Shown: positions 16,293 to 26,819, counted from the first letter of the stretch. The stretch: DNA of 64,000 nucleotides from JAHZKN01 sp965250205 (GCA_965250205.1 CBDFNK010000014.1:83206-147205); one strand, 5' to 3'. Made by a program: numbers and translations. The notes: generated by a model not told the origin, from the sequence alone.

Positions 16293-17341
16293 ACGAAATG
16301 CCAAAAAGATTTGGTGCTCGCATCAACCTGCGCAAAGGCCATGTAGACATGACTCATGGCAGCGGTGGTCGCGCCATGGCGCAGCTCATTGATGAACTGT
16401 TCGTTCGTCATTTTGACAATGAACTGTTGGATCAATCAAATGATCAGGCTGCTTTTCAGTCACCGGGTGGCCGCATGGTGATGAGCACCGATGGCCACGT
16501 CGTAACGCCATTGTTTTTCCCTGGCGGGGATATCGGCTCTTTGTCCGTTCACGGCACAATCAATGATGTGGCAATGTCCGGAGCCAAACCGCTTTATCTC
16601 TCAGCTGGTTTTATTTTGGAAGAAGGCTTTCCCCTGGCCGACCTTGAGAAAATTGTAGAGAGCATGGCCGCCGCCTCACGCGAAGCGAATGTTCCTATTG
16701 TTACGGGCGATACCAAGGTTGTTGAAAAGGGCAAGGGCGACGGTGTTTTCATAACGACGACAGGTGTTGGGGTTATTCCAGACGGAATTCATATTTCAGG
16801 TGACTTGGCAAAACCAGGCGATGCAATTCTTGTCAGCGGTCATATTGGCGATCATGGCGTCGCCTTGATGTCAAAACGAGACAATCTTGAATTTGAAACA
16901 GAGGTAGTGTCTGATACCGCAGCGCTTCATGGCTTAGTAGCAGCGATGATTGAGGCTGTTCCGGATGGCATTCACAGTCTCAGGGATCCGACACGCGGCG
17001 GGTTAGCTGCAACATTGAACGAGATTGCCAGCCAGTCAGGCGTTGGTATGCATCTACAGGCTGCAGACATCCCAATACGAAATGACGTGGCCGCTGCGTG
17101 CGAACTTCTTGGCCTCGATCCGCTTTACGTTGCCAATGAAGGCAAGCTCATTGCAATTTGTGCCCCCGAGTCTGCTGAACGTCTACGAGATGTTATGCAC
17201 AAACATCCACTCGGCACGGATGCAGCCGTGATCGGTACCGTCAACGATGATGAGCATGGATTTATCACCATGGAAACGGAGTTTGGCGGCAGCCGTGTCG
17301 TTGATTGGCTCGCTGGCGAACAGTTGCCGAGGATATGTTGA
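16289..17341 (+). CDS. hypE: Carbamoyl dehydratase HypE
   Basis: HypE receives a carbamoyl group from HypF on its C-terminal cysteine and dehydrates it to the cyanide ligand. The protein ends PRIC, so this cysteine is the last residue, as required. The N-terminal MTHGSGGRAMAQLIDELF and the DPTRGGLAATLNEIA motif fit the PurM-like ATP-binding fold. The length is 350 residues. The following hypX starts five bases after the stop. Confidence 0.96.
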   Translation: MNEMPKRFGARINLRKGHVDMTHGSGGRAMAQLIDELFVRHFDNELLDQSNDQAAFQSPGGRMVMSTDGHVVTPLFFPGGDIGSLSVHGTINDVAMSGAKPLYLSAGFILEEGFPLADLEKIVESMAAASREANVPIVTGDTKVVEKGKGDGVFITTTGVGVIPDGIHISGDLAKPGDAILVSGHIGDHGVALMSKRDNLEFETEVVSDTAALHGLVAAMIEAVPDGIHSLRDPTRGGLAATLNEIASQSGVGMHLQAADIPIRNDVAAACELLGLDPLYVANEGKLIAICAPESAERLRDVMHKHPLGTDAAVIGTVNDDEHGFITMETEFGGSRVVDWLAGEQLPRIC

Positions 17342-17345
17342 TCTG

Positions 17346-19076
17346 ATGCGTATTCTCTTACTCGTTCATGCGTTTAATTCACTCAGCCAGAGGATGTTTG
17401 TCGAACTGCAAGACGCTGGGCATGAGGTTTCTGTTGAGTTTGACATTCACGGGTCTGTTCTCAAGGAAGCCGTCACACAATTTCGGCCAGACTTGGTGTT
17501 AGCCCCGTTTTTAAAGCGGGCAATAAGTGAAGATGTCTGGAAGGTGGTCCCTTGTTTGATTGTGCATCCGGGCATCGAGGGTGATCGTGGCCCCTCCGCC
17601 ATCGACTGGGCAATCCTTGATGATCAACAACAATGGGGTGTTACTGTTTTACAGGCTGAGGCGGATATGGATGCCGGTCCGATCTGGGCGTCAGCATCGT
17701 TTCCGATGCGGGTGGGTGCAACAAAGTCAAGCCTGTATCGCAACGAAGTGACAGAGGCTGCATCCAAAGCCGTGCACCTCGCGCTCAAACGGTTTGCGTC
17801 CAAGTCATTCAATCCAAAACGTCTAGCCGGCGATAGCAGCGGCACACAAATTAGGTGCCGACCTTTGGCACGCCAATCGGATCGTAAAATAGATTGGCTT
17901 CTGGATGATACGCTAACAATCTTGCAAAAAATCAGAAGCAGTGATGGCGTTCCCGGTGTCAAGGATCACGTATTTGATCAAGACGTGTCACTGCATGACG
18001 TTCATGATGCTCCCGGTCAGTCTGGTGTGCCTGGTGCCGTTGTAGCCCGCAGTGGGCCGGCCATTTGTCGGGCAACCGTCGATGGAGCAATCTGGTTGGG
18101 CCATGTCAGATTGCTCAATGCACAAGAGGGTGAAACGCCAGCGATCAAATTGCCGGCAACGTTGGCACTGAAAAAACACCTTGATGATGTGCCGGAGGTT
18201 CCAGTCGATAGCCCCGAGGGCTATCAGGAAATTACCTATGAAGAGGCAGGCCAGGTCGGCGTTTTATATTTCAATTTCTATAATGGTGCGATGAGCACAA
18301 ACCAGTGTAGGCGGTTACATGATGCATACCGGTTAGCAGTGGGTCGGTCCACCAATGTGGTGGTTCTTGCAGGTGGGCCAGATTTCTGGTCGAACGGCAT
18401 GCATCTCAATGTGATCGAAGCAGCTCCCAACCCCGCCGATGAATCCTGGCAAAACATCAATGCCATTGACGACTTGGCGAAAGATATCATTACCACGACC
18501 AGTCATCTGACGATTTCTGCGTTACAGGGCAACGCTGGTGCGGGCGGTGTTTTTCTTGCACGTGCTGCAGACCATGTCTGGTTGCGCCGCGGCATTGTTC
18601 TCAATCCACACTACAAAGATATGGGCAACCTCTATGGTTCGGAATATTGGACCTATCTGTTGCCACGCTACGCCGGACAAGACAGCGCAAGGCGCATATC
18701 GAACGCGCGCTTACCCATGTCAACAGATGAGGCGGTGTCGCTTGGGCTAGGCGATGCCCATTTAGGTGAAAGCCATGCTTCATTTTTGGATGAAGTGCAA
18801 AGCCGTGCACAACATCTGTCACAGTCACCTGACTTTACGGGGCGTCTCAATTCCAAAGTTCTTCAACGCCAAAAGGATGAGGCAGAAAAACCTCTGGCTA
18901 GCTATCGCGCTGAAGAGCTCGCCAAGATGAAACGCAACTTTTATGGCTTTGACCCAAGCTATCACATCGCCAGGCATAACTTCGTTCATAAAATTCCAAA
19001 GTCACGCACGCCTGTGACCATCGCGCGTCATCGTGATCAAAAACAATATTCACCACTCACCCGGAGGGCCTCATAG
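17346..19076 (+). CDS. hypX: CO-ligand synthase HypX (HoxX)
   Basis: HypX makes the CO ligand of the active site from formyl-tetrahydrofolate under aerobic conditions. The N-terminal half is a formyltransferase-like domain starting MRILLLVHAFNSLSQRMFVE, with HPGIEGDRGPSAIDWAI. The C-terminal half is an enoyl-CoA hydratase-like domain (VGVLYFNFYNGAMSTNQCRR, LQGNAGAGGVFLARAADHVW). I chose the ATG at 17346, which gives 576 residues and the family start; a longer frame would run back into hypE. The presence of HypX points to a hydrogenase made in the presence of oxygen. Confidence 0.93.
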   Translation: MRILLLVHAFNSLSQRMFVELQDAGHEVSVEFDIHGSVLKEAVTQFRPDLVLAPFLKRAISEDVWKVVPCLIVHPGIEGDRGPSAIDWAILDDQQQWGVTVLQAEADMDAGPIWASASFPMRVGATKSSLYRNEVTEAASKAVHLALKRFASKSFNPKRLAGDSSGTQIRCRPLARQSDRKIDWLLDDTLTILQKIRSSDGVPGVKDHVFDQDVSLHDVHDAPGQSGVPGAVVARSGPAICRATVDGAIWLGHVRLLNAQEGETPAIKLPATLALKKHLDDVPEVPVDSPEGYQEITYEEAGQVGVLYFNFYNGAMSTNQCRRLHDAYRLAVGRSTNVVVLAGGPDFWSNGMHLNVIEAAPNPADESWQNINAIDDLAKDIITTTSHLTISALQGNAGAGGVFLARAADHVWLRRGIVLNPHYKDMGNLYGSEYWTYLLPRYAGQDSARRISNARLPMSTDEAVSLGLGDAHLGESHASFLDEVQSRAQHLSQSPDFTGRLNSKVLQRQKDEAEKPLASYRAEELAKMKRNFYGFDPSYHIARHNFVHKIPKSRTPVTIARHRDQKQYSPLTRRAS

Positions 19077-20560
19077 TGTCGGGAAAGACAACTGTTTTGA
19101 TCGTCGATGATGAAATTCGTTCATTGGAAGCGTTTGAGCGCAATCTCTCCGAGGATTTTGACATCAAGACGGCATCAAGCGCTGAGGAAGCTCAAAAGAT
19201 TCTGGAACAAGAGTGGGTCCAGATCATTTTATGTGATCAACGCATGCCAGAAATGACAGGCATCGAATTCCTGAAGATTGTTCGTGAGAAATGGCCCGAC
19301 ATTGTACGCATTGTGATTTCCGGATACACGGATTCCGAAGACATTATTTCCGGAATAAATGATGCAGGAATTTTTCGCTACATCACAAAGCCCTGGCAGC
19401 CTTATGATCTCATCGTTACCTTGAAAAATGCTGCGCGGCTTTTTGAGCTTCAAAGGCAAAATGAGCTTTTGAGCCTAGAGTTAAAAATGTCTTCCTCACG
19501 GGCTGAGAAAGTCGTTGCCTCGCGCCGAGAAGAACTCAAACAGCACTATCAATTTGACGACGGCATCGTGCGTTCAGAAGAAAGCCCAATGAATGCTGTA
19601 TGTGATACGCTAAGACAGATTGCAGGCTTTGATGTTTCCGTTTTGTTGACCGGGGAGTCTGGAACAGGAAAAGAGCTCGCCGCACGCGCCTTGCATTATT
19701 CTTCATTGCGCTGGAACAAGCCGTTTGTCGTTGAGAACTGCGGAGCGCTCCCGGATGAGCTGCTTGAAAGCGAGTTGTTCGGACATAAGCGCGGGGCATT
19801 TACTGGTGCTGTTGAAGACCATCAGGGGTTATTTGAGCGCGCTGACGGGGGTACGGTATTCCTGGATGAAATTGGTGAGGTGTCACCAGCATTTCAAGTC
19901 AAACTGTTGCGCGTACTGCAGGAGCGAGAAATTAGGCCGGTCGGTTCCAGCAAGACGAGAACAGTTGATGTGCGCGTTGTCGCCGCTACGAACAAGAACC
20001 TAGAAACTGAAGTGCGCGACGGGCGGTTTCGCAAAGACCTCTATTTTCGCCTCGCCACCGTGACGATTGATTTGCCACCCTTACGCGAGCGAATGATGGA
20101 TATACCCGTCCTTGCTAACTTCCTGCTGGATAAGGCAGCAACGTCACTTGGTAAGTCAGCAGCTGGGTTGTCCGCTGAGGCGATGGAGTGTTTGAAGAGG
20201 TATCAATGGCCAGGCAACATTCGCGAGATGCAAAACGAAATACAACGTCTCCTTGTTATGACTCAAAAGGAGGGAGAGTTTGGTGCAGAGTTGCTATCGC
20301 CCAAAGTCCTCATTGCGGCGCAGCCTGAAGAAGAAGACGAACTAAAAATGCTCAGTGGATTTGTCGGCACGTTAAAAGAACGCATCGAGTCCCTGGAAGC
20401 CCGCATTCTTCGCGAAACTTTGATACGGCATCGATGGAATAAGAGTCGTGCGGCAAAAGAACTGGGACTGTCCCGGGTAGGATTGCGTGGAAAATTAGAG
20501 CGCTACGGGTTAGAAAAGGTTGAGGGCCTTCAAGAAAAAACACAACAAGCAACAGGATAG
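19076..20560 (+). CDS. hupR: NtrC-family response regulator HupR/HoxA
   Basis: This is the transcription activator of hydrogenase genes. The receiver domain has its phosphoacceptor at Asp54 (CDQRMPEMTG). The AAA+ domain carries GESGTGKE near residue 193, the sigma-54 contact loop GAFTGA near 238 and DEIGEVSP. The C terminus has a Fis-type helix-turn-helix (KSRAAKELGLSRVGLRGKLERYG). It is expected to act on the sigma-54 promoter at 9227-9241, upstream of its own operon. The GTG start overlaps the hypX stop (TAGTG) and has GGAGGG upstream. In Rhodobacter HupR is active when unphosphorylated; whether that holds here is not visible. Confidence 0.94.
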   Translation: MSGKTTVLIVDDEIRSLEAFERNLSEDFDIKTASSAEEAQKILEQEWVQIILCDQRMPEMTGIEFLKIVREKWPDIVRIVISGYTDSEDIISGINDAGIFRYITKPWQPYDLIVTLKNAARLFELQRQNELLSLELKMSSSRAEKVVASRREELKQHYQFDDGIVRSEESPMNAVCDTLRQIAGFDVSVLLTGESGTGKELAARALHYSSLRWNKPFVVENCGALPDELLESELFGHKRGAFTGAVEDHQGLFERADGGTVFLDEIGEVSPAFQVKLLRVLQEREIRPVGSSKTRTVDVRVVAATNKNLETEVRDGRFRKDLYFRLATVTIDLPPLRERMMDIPVLANFLLDKAATSLGKSAAGLSAEAMECLKRYQWPGNIREMQNEIQRLLVMTQKEGEFGAELLSPKVLIAAQPEEEDELKMLSGFVGTLKERIESLEARILRETLIRHRWNKSRAAKELGLSRVGLRGKLERYGLEKVEGLQEKTQQATG

Positions 20561-20569
20561 TAAATCAGT

Positions 20570-21952
20570 ATGTCTGCCTCAAAAGAGCAACGCACCTCAG
20601 AGAACGCTGGCGTCATTCGCCAGGCGGTTGCTTCTCATCTACCAGGCGCACCGCTCGTTGAGGAAGAGGCTTGGATTGAAGTCATTCAAAAAATGGATGA
20701 GGTATACTCCGACCTTGTCCGCTCCCAAGTGGAGATCGAGAAAAAAAATGTTGAGCTAGAAGATGCTCAGACGTTTATCCGAAGCGTGCTGGCGGCAATG
20801 ACTGATGTTCTCATTGTCTGTGATGTTACCGGCAAGATTCAACAAACAAATGCGGCGCTGGAGAAGCTCACCGGATTTCACAGTACGGAGTTTCTGGGTT
20901 GTTATTTTGATGATCTACTGACGCCGGAAAGCGTGGAACAGGTTCCACCTTTCGAAAATATGGTTGCGTCAAGTAAGATCTACAGTGACTGTGAAATCAA
21001 TCTGGCGACTAAAGATGGCAACGATGTTGAACTCGCAGTCAATTTCTCGCCGAGATATAACAAACGTGGAAAATTAGTCGGCATGGTCTTGATTGGTCGC
21101 CCCGTTGGCGAACTGCGGCGTGCTTACGCCGATTTAGATCAAGCGCATCGCAAATTGCGCAACGCGCAACAACAGCTCGTCGCATCTGAAAAAATGGCTG
21201 CCCTCGGACGATTGGTGGCAGGGGTCGCGCACGAACTCAACAATCCAATCAGTTTTATTTTCGGAAACATGCATGCACTGAAGCGCTATGGATCCAGCAT
21301 ATCCGAGTATTTGAATGCTCTTGATAGTGCGCTAGAACCGAGCCAGCTTTATGCATTGCGGCGAAAACTCAAGATTGATTTGATCGCCAAAGATATTGTT
21401 CCTTTGGTTGAAGGCACTCTTGAAGGGTCAGAGCGTGTCCGCGATATCGTGCAAGACCTCAGGCGTTTTTCTAGCGGCCAAAAAGATGTTTCGGAACGGT
21501 TTGATATCACGTCCGTCATCCGCACCGCTGTAGACTGGGTCATGAAGACAACAAATAGCGCGCCTGCACTTGAATTCGATATGCCGAAATCTCTTGAGGT
21601 GATGGCACGCAAAGGCCACGTCCACCAAGTCATTGTGAACTTGGTGCAGAACGCCTTTGATATGATGTCCGGACAAGACACACAAAGATTGGTTCTAAGT
21701 TGCGGAAAAGACAAAAACAGCGTGTGGGTCACTGTGCGCGATTTTGGACCAGGCATTTCAGATGCCGACATGCCACATATTTTTGAGCCGTTCTTTACAA
21801 CCAAGCCGATTGGAGAGGGTACCGGACTTGGGCTCTATATAAGTTATGGGCTTGTTGAAGAACATGGTGGTTCGATTACGGCGGAGAACCATCCCTGTGG
21901 CGGTGCTGTATTCAGGCTGACGCTTCCGGAGGCCGGCAACAATGATTGCTAA
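20570..21952 (+). CDS. hupT: Hydrogen-signalling sensor kinase HupT/HoxJ
   Basis: The soluble kinase has a PAS domain at about residues 70-180 and a coiled linker. The phosphoacceptor His221 lies in LVAGVAHELNNPISF. An ATPase domain follows, with NLVQNAFDMM (N box), DFGPGIS (G1) and GEGTGLGLYIS (G2). It has no membrane segments, as expected for a kinase that talks to the cytoplasmic HupUV hydrogenase. Without H2, HupT phosphorylates HupR; HupUV with H2 blocks this. It overlaps hupU by 11 bases. Confidence 0.93.
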   Translation: MSASKEQRTSENAGVIRQAVASHLPGAPLVEEEAWIEVIQKMDEVYSDLVRSQVEIEKKNVELEDAQTFIRSVLAAMTDVLIVCDVTGKIQQTNAALEKLTGFHSTEFLGCYFDDLLTPESVEQVPPFENMVASSKIYSDCEINLATKDGNDVELAVNFSPRYNKRGKLVGMVLIGRPVGELRRAYADLDQAHRKLRNAQQQLVASEKMAALGRLVAGVAHELNNPISFIFGNMHALKRYGSSISEYLNALDSALEPSQLYALRRKLKIDLIAKDIVPLVEGTLEGSERVRDIVQDLRRFSSGQKDVSERFDITSVIRTAVDWVMKTTNSAPALEFDMPKSLEVMARKGHVHQVIVNLVQNAFDMMSGQDTQRLVLSCGKDKNSVWVTVRDFGPGISDADMPHIFEPFFTTKPIGEGTGLGLYISYGLVEEHGGSITAENHPCGGAVFRLTLPEAGNNDC

Positions 21953-22970
21953 CGGCTTAGCCAAAACGTCGATCAACATGCTCTGGTTACAATCCGGTGG
22001 CTGTGGAGGATGCACACTTTCAGCAATATGTGCTGAAGCTCCAGATCTGTTGACCGCATTTGAAGCGGCAAACATCAATTTGCTGTGGCACCCCACTTTA
22101 AGTGAAGAGACGGGGCAGAGCTTCACCGACATATTGGAAGCCGTGAGAGCCCGTGAAATCAAACTCGGCATCTTATGTCTGGAAGGTTCTGTCATTACGG
22201 GTCCGAATGGTACGGGCCGATTTCATATGATGTCCGGTGGTGAGGTCGCGATGATGGATGTCGTCGCAGAGCTGGCCGCACTCAGTGATCATGTCGTAGC
22301 CATGGGGAGTTGTGCAGCATTTGGTGGCGTGACGGCTGGTGGCTCTAATCCCTCAGGTGCGACCGGTCTTGCCTTTGATGTCAAAGACCCTGGCGGTCTC
22401 CTCAGTGAGAAATTTCGCGCCAAATCTGGCTTGCCAGTCATCAATATATCCGGTTGTCCTGTTCACCCAGCCTGGGTCACAGAAACACTGCTTCAAGTCA
22501 CCGCCGGCGATTTCACCGAGCAGGATTTGGATGCGTGGAATCGACCAAAGGCCATTTCGGACAAGCTTGTCCATCATGGCTGTTCGCGAAACGAGTACTA
22601 TGAATTCAAGGCCAGTGCTGAACAGCTTTGTGAACTCGGCTGCATGATGGAGCATTTGGGATGCAAGGGAACCCAGGCTTGTGGCGATTGCAACATGCGG
22701 TCGTGGAATGGCACTGGGTCATGCATTACAGGCGGATACCCCTGCATTGCCTGTACGGAGCCTGGGTTTGAAGAGCCAGGACACGCGTTTGTGGAAACAC
22801 CAAAAATTGCTGGCATTCCAGTCGGCCTTCCAACCGACATGCCCAAGGCCTGGTTCGTCGCACTGGCATCGCTGTCAAAAGCCGCAACACCGAAACGTCT
22901 TAGAAAAAATGCAACCGCCGATCATATCGTCATTTCTCCCAACGATAACAAAAGGCGAGGCAAGAGATGA
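21942..22970 (+). CDS. hupU: Regulatory (H2-sensing) hydrogenase small subunit HupU/HoxB
   Basis: HupU holds the Fe-S clusters of the H2 sensor. The N terminus MLWLQSGGCGGCT carries proximal cluster ligands; HHGCSRNEYYEF and the later CELGCMMEHLGCKG and CNMRSWNGTGSC segments hold the others. There is no Tat signal peptide, which distinguishes a cytoplasmic sensor from an exported energy-yielding small subunit. GGAGG lies before the ATG. It overlaps hupT and hupV. Confidence 0.95.
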   Translation: MIANGLAKTSINMLWLQSGGCGGCTLSAICAEAPDLLTAFEAANINLLWHPTLSEETGQSFTDILEAVRAREIKLGILCLEGSVITGPNGTGRFHMMSGGEVAMMDVVAELAALSDHVVAMGSCAAFGGVTAGGSNPSGATGLAFDVKDPGGLLSEKFRAKSGLPVINISGCPVHPAWVTETLLQVTAGDFTEQDLDAWNRPKAISDKLVHHGCSRNEYYEFKASAEQLCELGCMMEHLGCKGTQACGDCNMRSWNGTGSCITGGYPCIACTEPGFEEPGHAFVETPKIAGIPVGLPTDMPKAWFVALASLSKAATPKRLRKNATADHIVISPNDNKRRGKR

Positions 22971-24418
22971 CACGTCGAATAGTTGGACCGTTTAACCGCG
23001 TTGAAGGTGATCTTGAGGTGCGGCTCGAGATTAACGACTCGCGCGTCACAGAAGCATTTGTGACCTCAACGCTCTATAGGGGTTTTGAACAGATCCTGCA
23101 AGGAAAAGACCCGCGCGATGCTCTTGTCTACACGCCACGCATTTGTGGAATATGTTCAGTAAGCCAGCTCAGTGCGTCTGCCACAGCGCTGGCTGAAGCG
23201 CAGGGCATTAGCCCTCCTCCCAATGGACGCATAGTCTCCAATCTCATTTTGGCGACAGAGAATGTTGCTGACCACCTGACCCATTTTTATCTTTTCTTTA
23301 TGCCAGACTTTGCCCGTTCGATTTATCAGGGCGAAGAGTGGTTTGATTGGGTCGAGGCACGATTCAAAGCCGTTCATGGCTCGGCGCATCGTGACATGCT
23401 GCCTGCGCGCGCAGAGTTTATGCATATTGCCGGTCTGTTGGCTGGCAAGTGGCCTCATACCCTCACAATTCAACCCGGCGGCTCAACAAGATCGGTCAAC
23501 AAAGGTGAAACGGCGCGCTTGCGTGGATTGCTGTCCAACTTTCGCCGTTTCCTAGAGCGGATTGTCTTCAATGCGCCGCTCGAATCCTTTGTCGAACTCA
23601 AAACGAAAGCAGACCTTGACACCTGGCGGGAAAAACATGTGCCAACGGACGGAGATGTACGCTCGTTTCTTTTTCTATCCCGCGAATTGAACCTTGAAAA
23701 CATGGGGGCCGCGTCTGGACGTTTTCTAAGCTATGGCGCCTATCTCAATGATGGCGTGGCGTCATTCAAGGGTGGTGTTCTTGAAAATGGAAAGATGTCT
23801 TCGTTTTCGCCAGACGATATTTTGGAAGATATTTCTCACGCCTGGCTCGAGGATCGTGACATGTCCTGTCATCCCTACAACGGCCGCACGGTGCCGGATG
23901 TTGAACAAAAGTCGGGCTACACGTGGTGCAAAGCGCCAAGGCTGCGCGGCAATGTTATGGAAGTGGGTGCACTTGCACGCCAACTCATCGATGGACATCC
24001 GTTGATTCAGGATTTGGTGAGTGTGGCAGGTGAAAGCGTTGAGGCTCGGGTCGTTGCACGTATTCTGGAGGTTGCCAGAACAGTACTGCTGATGGAACGT
24101 TGGATCGAAGACCTGCAATCTGGAGAACCGTTTCATGTCACTGCAAGCATACCAGACGAGGCACAAGGCGCAGGTCTCATCGAAGCGGCCCGCGGCTCTT
24201 TGGGACATTGGTTGAAGATCAAGAATGGGCGCATTGAAAACTACCAAGTCATTGCCCCAACAACTTGGAATTTTTCTCCACGGGATGCCAACGGTACGCC
24301 CGGTGCCTTGGAACAGGCACTCCAGAACGCACCCGTCCGTGCAGGCGAAGAAGACCCTATTTCAGTCCAACACATCGTCAGGTCTTTTGACCCCTGTATG
24401 GTTTGTACGGTTCATTGA
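22967..24418 (+). CDS. hupV: Regulatory hydrogenase large subunit HupV/HoxC
   Basis: HupV binds the NiFe site of the H2 sensor. Nickel ligands are in RICGIC (Cys60, Cys63) and DPCMVC (Cys477, Cys480). The protein ends only three residues after the last cysteine (TVH), so no C-terminal peptide is removed and HupD is not needed for it. That is the mark of the regulatory group. It has 483 residues, normal for HoxC. It is the only complete large-subunit gene in the window. Confidence 0.95.
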   Translation: MTRRIVGPFNRVEGDLEVRLEINDSRVTEAFVTSTLYRGFEQILQGKDPRDALVYTPRICGICSVSQLSASATALAEAQGISPPPNGRIVSNLILATENVADHLTHFYLFFMPDFARSIYQGEEWFDWVEARFKAVHGSAHRDMLPARAEFMHIAGLLAGKWPHTLTIQPGGSTRSVNKGETARLRGLLSNFRRFLERIVFNAPLESFVELKTKADLDTWREKHVPTDGDVRSFLFLSRELNLENMGAASGRFLSYGAYLNDGVASFKGGVLENGKMSSFSPDDILEDISHAWLEDRDMSCHPYNGRTVPDVEQKSGYTWCKAPRLRGNVMEVGALARQLIDGHPLIQDLVSVAGESVEARVVARILEVARTVLLMERWIEDLQSGEPFHVTASIPDEAQGAGLIEAARGSLGHWLKIKNGRIENYQVIAPTTWNFSPRDANGTPGALEQALQNAPVRAGEEDPISVQHIVRSFDPCMVCTVH

Positions 24419-24428
24419 GCAATAGAGA

Positions 24429-26819
24429 ATGCAGCAGCGCACAAACACAAACACCAGCCAGGCGGCGCTTAAACTGCGTGTTCGCGGACTTGTGCAAGGT
24501 GTTGGGTTTCGACCGACTGTTTGGCGATTGGCCAATGAATGCTGTTTGACGGGTGACGTCTTAAATGATGGCGGCGGTGTCGTCGTAAGGGTGTGGGGGG
24601 AAAGCGATCAAGTTGAGCGCTTCGTGTCACGCCTGGAAACCGAAGCCCCATCGTTATCTCAAATCAGCAGCATTGAGCGCCATCCTATTGCAGATCACGC
24701 TCGGCGTCCCGACCACTTCCGCATCGAAAAAAGCGTTGGCAACACTGTCCAGACCGGTGTTGTTCCAGATGCCGCAACATGTCCCGCCTGCCTCAACGAA
24801 ACATTTGACCCGGCTGAGCGGCGTTATCGCTACCCGTTCACAAATTGCACGCATTGTGGTCCACGCCTGTCTATCGTTCAGGAAATCCCCTATGATCGCG
24901 CACATACCTCGATGCGCGAGTTTGAGATGTGCCCGGATTGCGCGACAGATTATGATGATGCGCAGGATCGCCGGTTTCATGCCCAGCCCATCGCCTGTCC
25001 TCATTGCGGTCCACATGTTTGGTTGGAGGACACCGCAGAGGCCGGCATCGCCACCAGCGCTGAGCAAGATGTTTTGGCGTGTACAGCGCAACTGATTAAA
25101 GACGGGTCAATTATCGCTATTAAGGGGATTGGTGGTTTTCACCTGGCCTGTGACGCAACAAATCAGACATCTGTTGATCTGCTTCGCCAACGCAAACACC
25201 GCTACAACAAGCCATTTGCCCTCATGGCGCGTGATCTGGCGATGGTGAAGACATATGCCAATGTTAATTGCGATGAACACGCATTGCTTGCCAGTCCAGC
25301 GGCCCCGATTGTGGTGCTGCAACGGAAACATTCCGCCAATCAACTGGCGGCTTCAATTGCGCCTGGGCAGAGTGGCCTAGGCTTTTTACTGCCATATACA
25401 CCGTTGCACAGCCTGCTTGTTGCCGATATAGACGCGCCGATTGTTATGACCTCCGGCAACATATCCAGCGTTCCTCAGGCCATCAACAATGATGATGCGC
25501 GCAAGGATTTAGCCGGTATCGCGGACTATTTTTTGATGCATGATCGCGACATTATCAATCGCGTGGACGATTCTGTTGTGCGTTTGGTTGCAGGAAAAAA
25601 ACAGAGTCTCAGACGCGCGAGGGGTTATGCGCCAGCACCGATCAAGCTTCCTACTGGATTCGAGAATGCGAACGGCATCCTTGCCATGGGGCCAGAGCTT
25701 AAAAACACGTTTTGCCTGATCAAAGATGGTTCCGCAATTTTATCTCAGCATATCGGAGATTTGGAAAACGCATCATCTTATGGCGACTATCGATCGACGT
25801 TGGATCTCTTTCTTTCACTTTATAATTTCAAAGCGGATGTTATTGCTGTAGACGCCCATCCAAACTACCTCTCGACACAATGGGGGCACGAACTTTCACA
25901 CCTTTCAGCCATTGAACCAGACATTGTGCAGCACCACCATGCGCACATCGCGGCGTGCATGGCGGACAATAACCTCCCTATGAACACCAAACCCGTTCTT
26001 GGCATTGCCCTGGACGGTCTCGGTTTAGGGGACGATGGTACACTTTGGGGTGGTGAGTTCCTGGTTGCAGATTATCGGCGCTTCCACCGCGTTGCACATT
26101 TCCAAGCGGTGCCGATGCCAGGTGGCGCTCAGGCGGTGATGCAGCCGTGGAGAAATACGTTTGTGCATCTTGACCAGTCGATGGGTTGGGAGCGCCTTGC
26201 TCAACGCTATCCAAACTTGGCAGCACTTGATGACCTCAAAAGCAAGCCGCTGGTCCAGCTTAAGACGATCATCAAAACGCGTACAAATACGCCTTTGACA
26301 ACATCTGTGGGTCGGCTTTTTGATGCCGTTGCAGGCCTGCTTGGTATCTGCACGGACAGTGTCAGCTATGAAGGCCAGGCGGCAATCGAGCTTGAGACAC
26401 TGGCCATGTCGGCAGGTGATGAACGGGCATCCTATGCAATACAGGTATCTGCCACACACCCGCTTGTCATAGATACTGCACCAATGTGGGAGCAGATTAT
26501 CCTCGACCTTGAGGCCAAAGTGTCAGCGTCACGCATCGCTGCGCGCTTCCACAACACTATGGTGCAATCTGTTGTTCAAACCGCACTCTCACTTGCCGAG
26601 CAGAACGATCTTGACACCGTCGCACTGTCAGGTGGCGTCATGCAAAACCGCCTGCTTTTCATGGGCGTGCTCGAAGGGCTCAATCAAGGTGGTATTGGGC
26701 GCGTGTTGACACACGAGCGTGTGCCAACAAATGACGGTGGTTTATCGCTTGGCCAGGGGGTTATCGCGGCAGCACGCATGGCGGTTTCTGGCGCAAATGG
26801 GGACGGAACCACAGCATGA
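24429..26819 (+). CDS. hypF: Carbamoyltransferase HypF
   Basis: HypF makes the carbamoyl-adenylate that is turned into cyanide on HypE. The domains in order are: acylphosphatase-like (RVRGLVQGVGFRPTVWRLA, residues 17-35), two zinc fingers (CPACLNETF with CTHCG, and CPDCATDYD with CPHCG, about 115-200), a YrdC-like segment (IIAIKGIGGFHLACDATN), and a Kae1-like carbamoyltransferase domain (HHHAHIAACMADN, ALSGGVMQNRLL). The length of 796 residues is a little above average. It starts ten bases after hupV and overlaps the nickel permease gene. Confidence 0.95.
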   Translation: MQQRTNTNTSQAALKLRVRGLVQGVGFRPTVWRLANECCLTGDVLNDGGGVVVRVWGESDQVERFVSRLETEAPSLSQISSIERHPIADHARRPDHFRIEKSVGNTVQTGVVPDAATCPACLNETFDPAERRYRYPFTNCTHCGPRLSIVQEIPYDRAHTSMREFEMCPDCATDYDDAQDRRFHAQPIACPHCGPHVWLEDTAEAGIATSAEQDVLACTAQLIKDGSIIAIKGIGGFHLACDATNQTSVDLLRQRKHRYNKPFALMARDLAMVKTYANVNCDEHALLASPAAPIVVLQRKHSANQLAASIAPGQSGLGFLLPYTPLHSLLVADIDAPIVMTSGNISSVPQAINNDDARKDLAGIADYFLMHDRDIINRVDDSVVRLVAGKKQSLRRARGYAPAPIKLPTGFENANGILAMGPELKNTFCLIKDGSAILSQHIGDLENASSYGDYRSTLDLFLSLYNFKADVIAVDAHPNYLSTQWGHELSHLSAIEPDIVQHHHAHIAACMADNNLPMNTKPVLGIALDGLGLGDDGTLWGGEFLVADYRRFHRVAHFQAVPMPGGAQAVMQPWRNTFVHLDQSMGWERLAQRYPNLAALDDLKSKPLVQLKTIIKTRTNTPLTTSVGRLFDAVAGLLGICTDSVSYEGQAAIELETLAMSAGDERASYAIQVSATHPLVIDTAPMWEQIILDLEAKVSASRIAARFHNTMVQSVVQTALSLAEQNDLDTVALSGGVMQNRLLFMGVLEGLNQGGIGRVLTHERVPTNDGGLSLGQGVIAAARMAVSGANGDGTTA

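Noticed and set aside
22967..24418. Energy-yielding hydrogenase large subunit HupL
   Set aside because: The protein ends three residues after DPCMVC, with no cleavable tail, and its partner small subunit lacks a Tat signal, so it is the H2 sensor.
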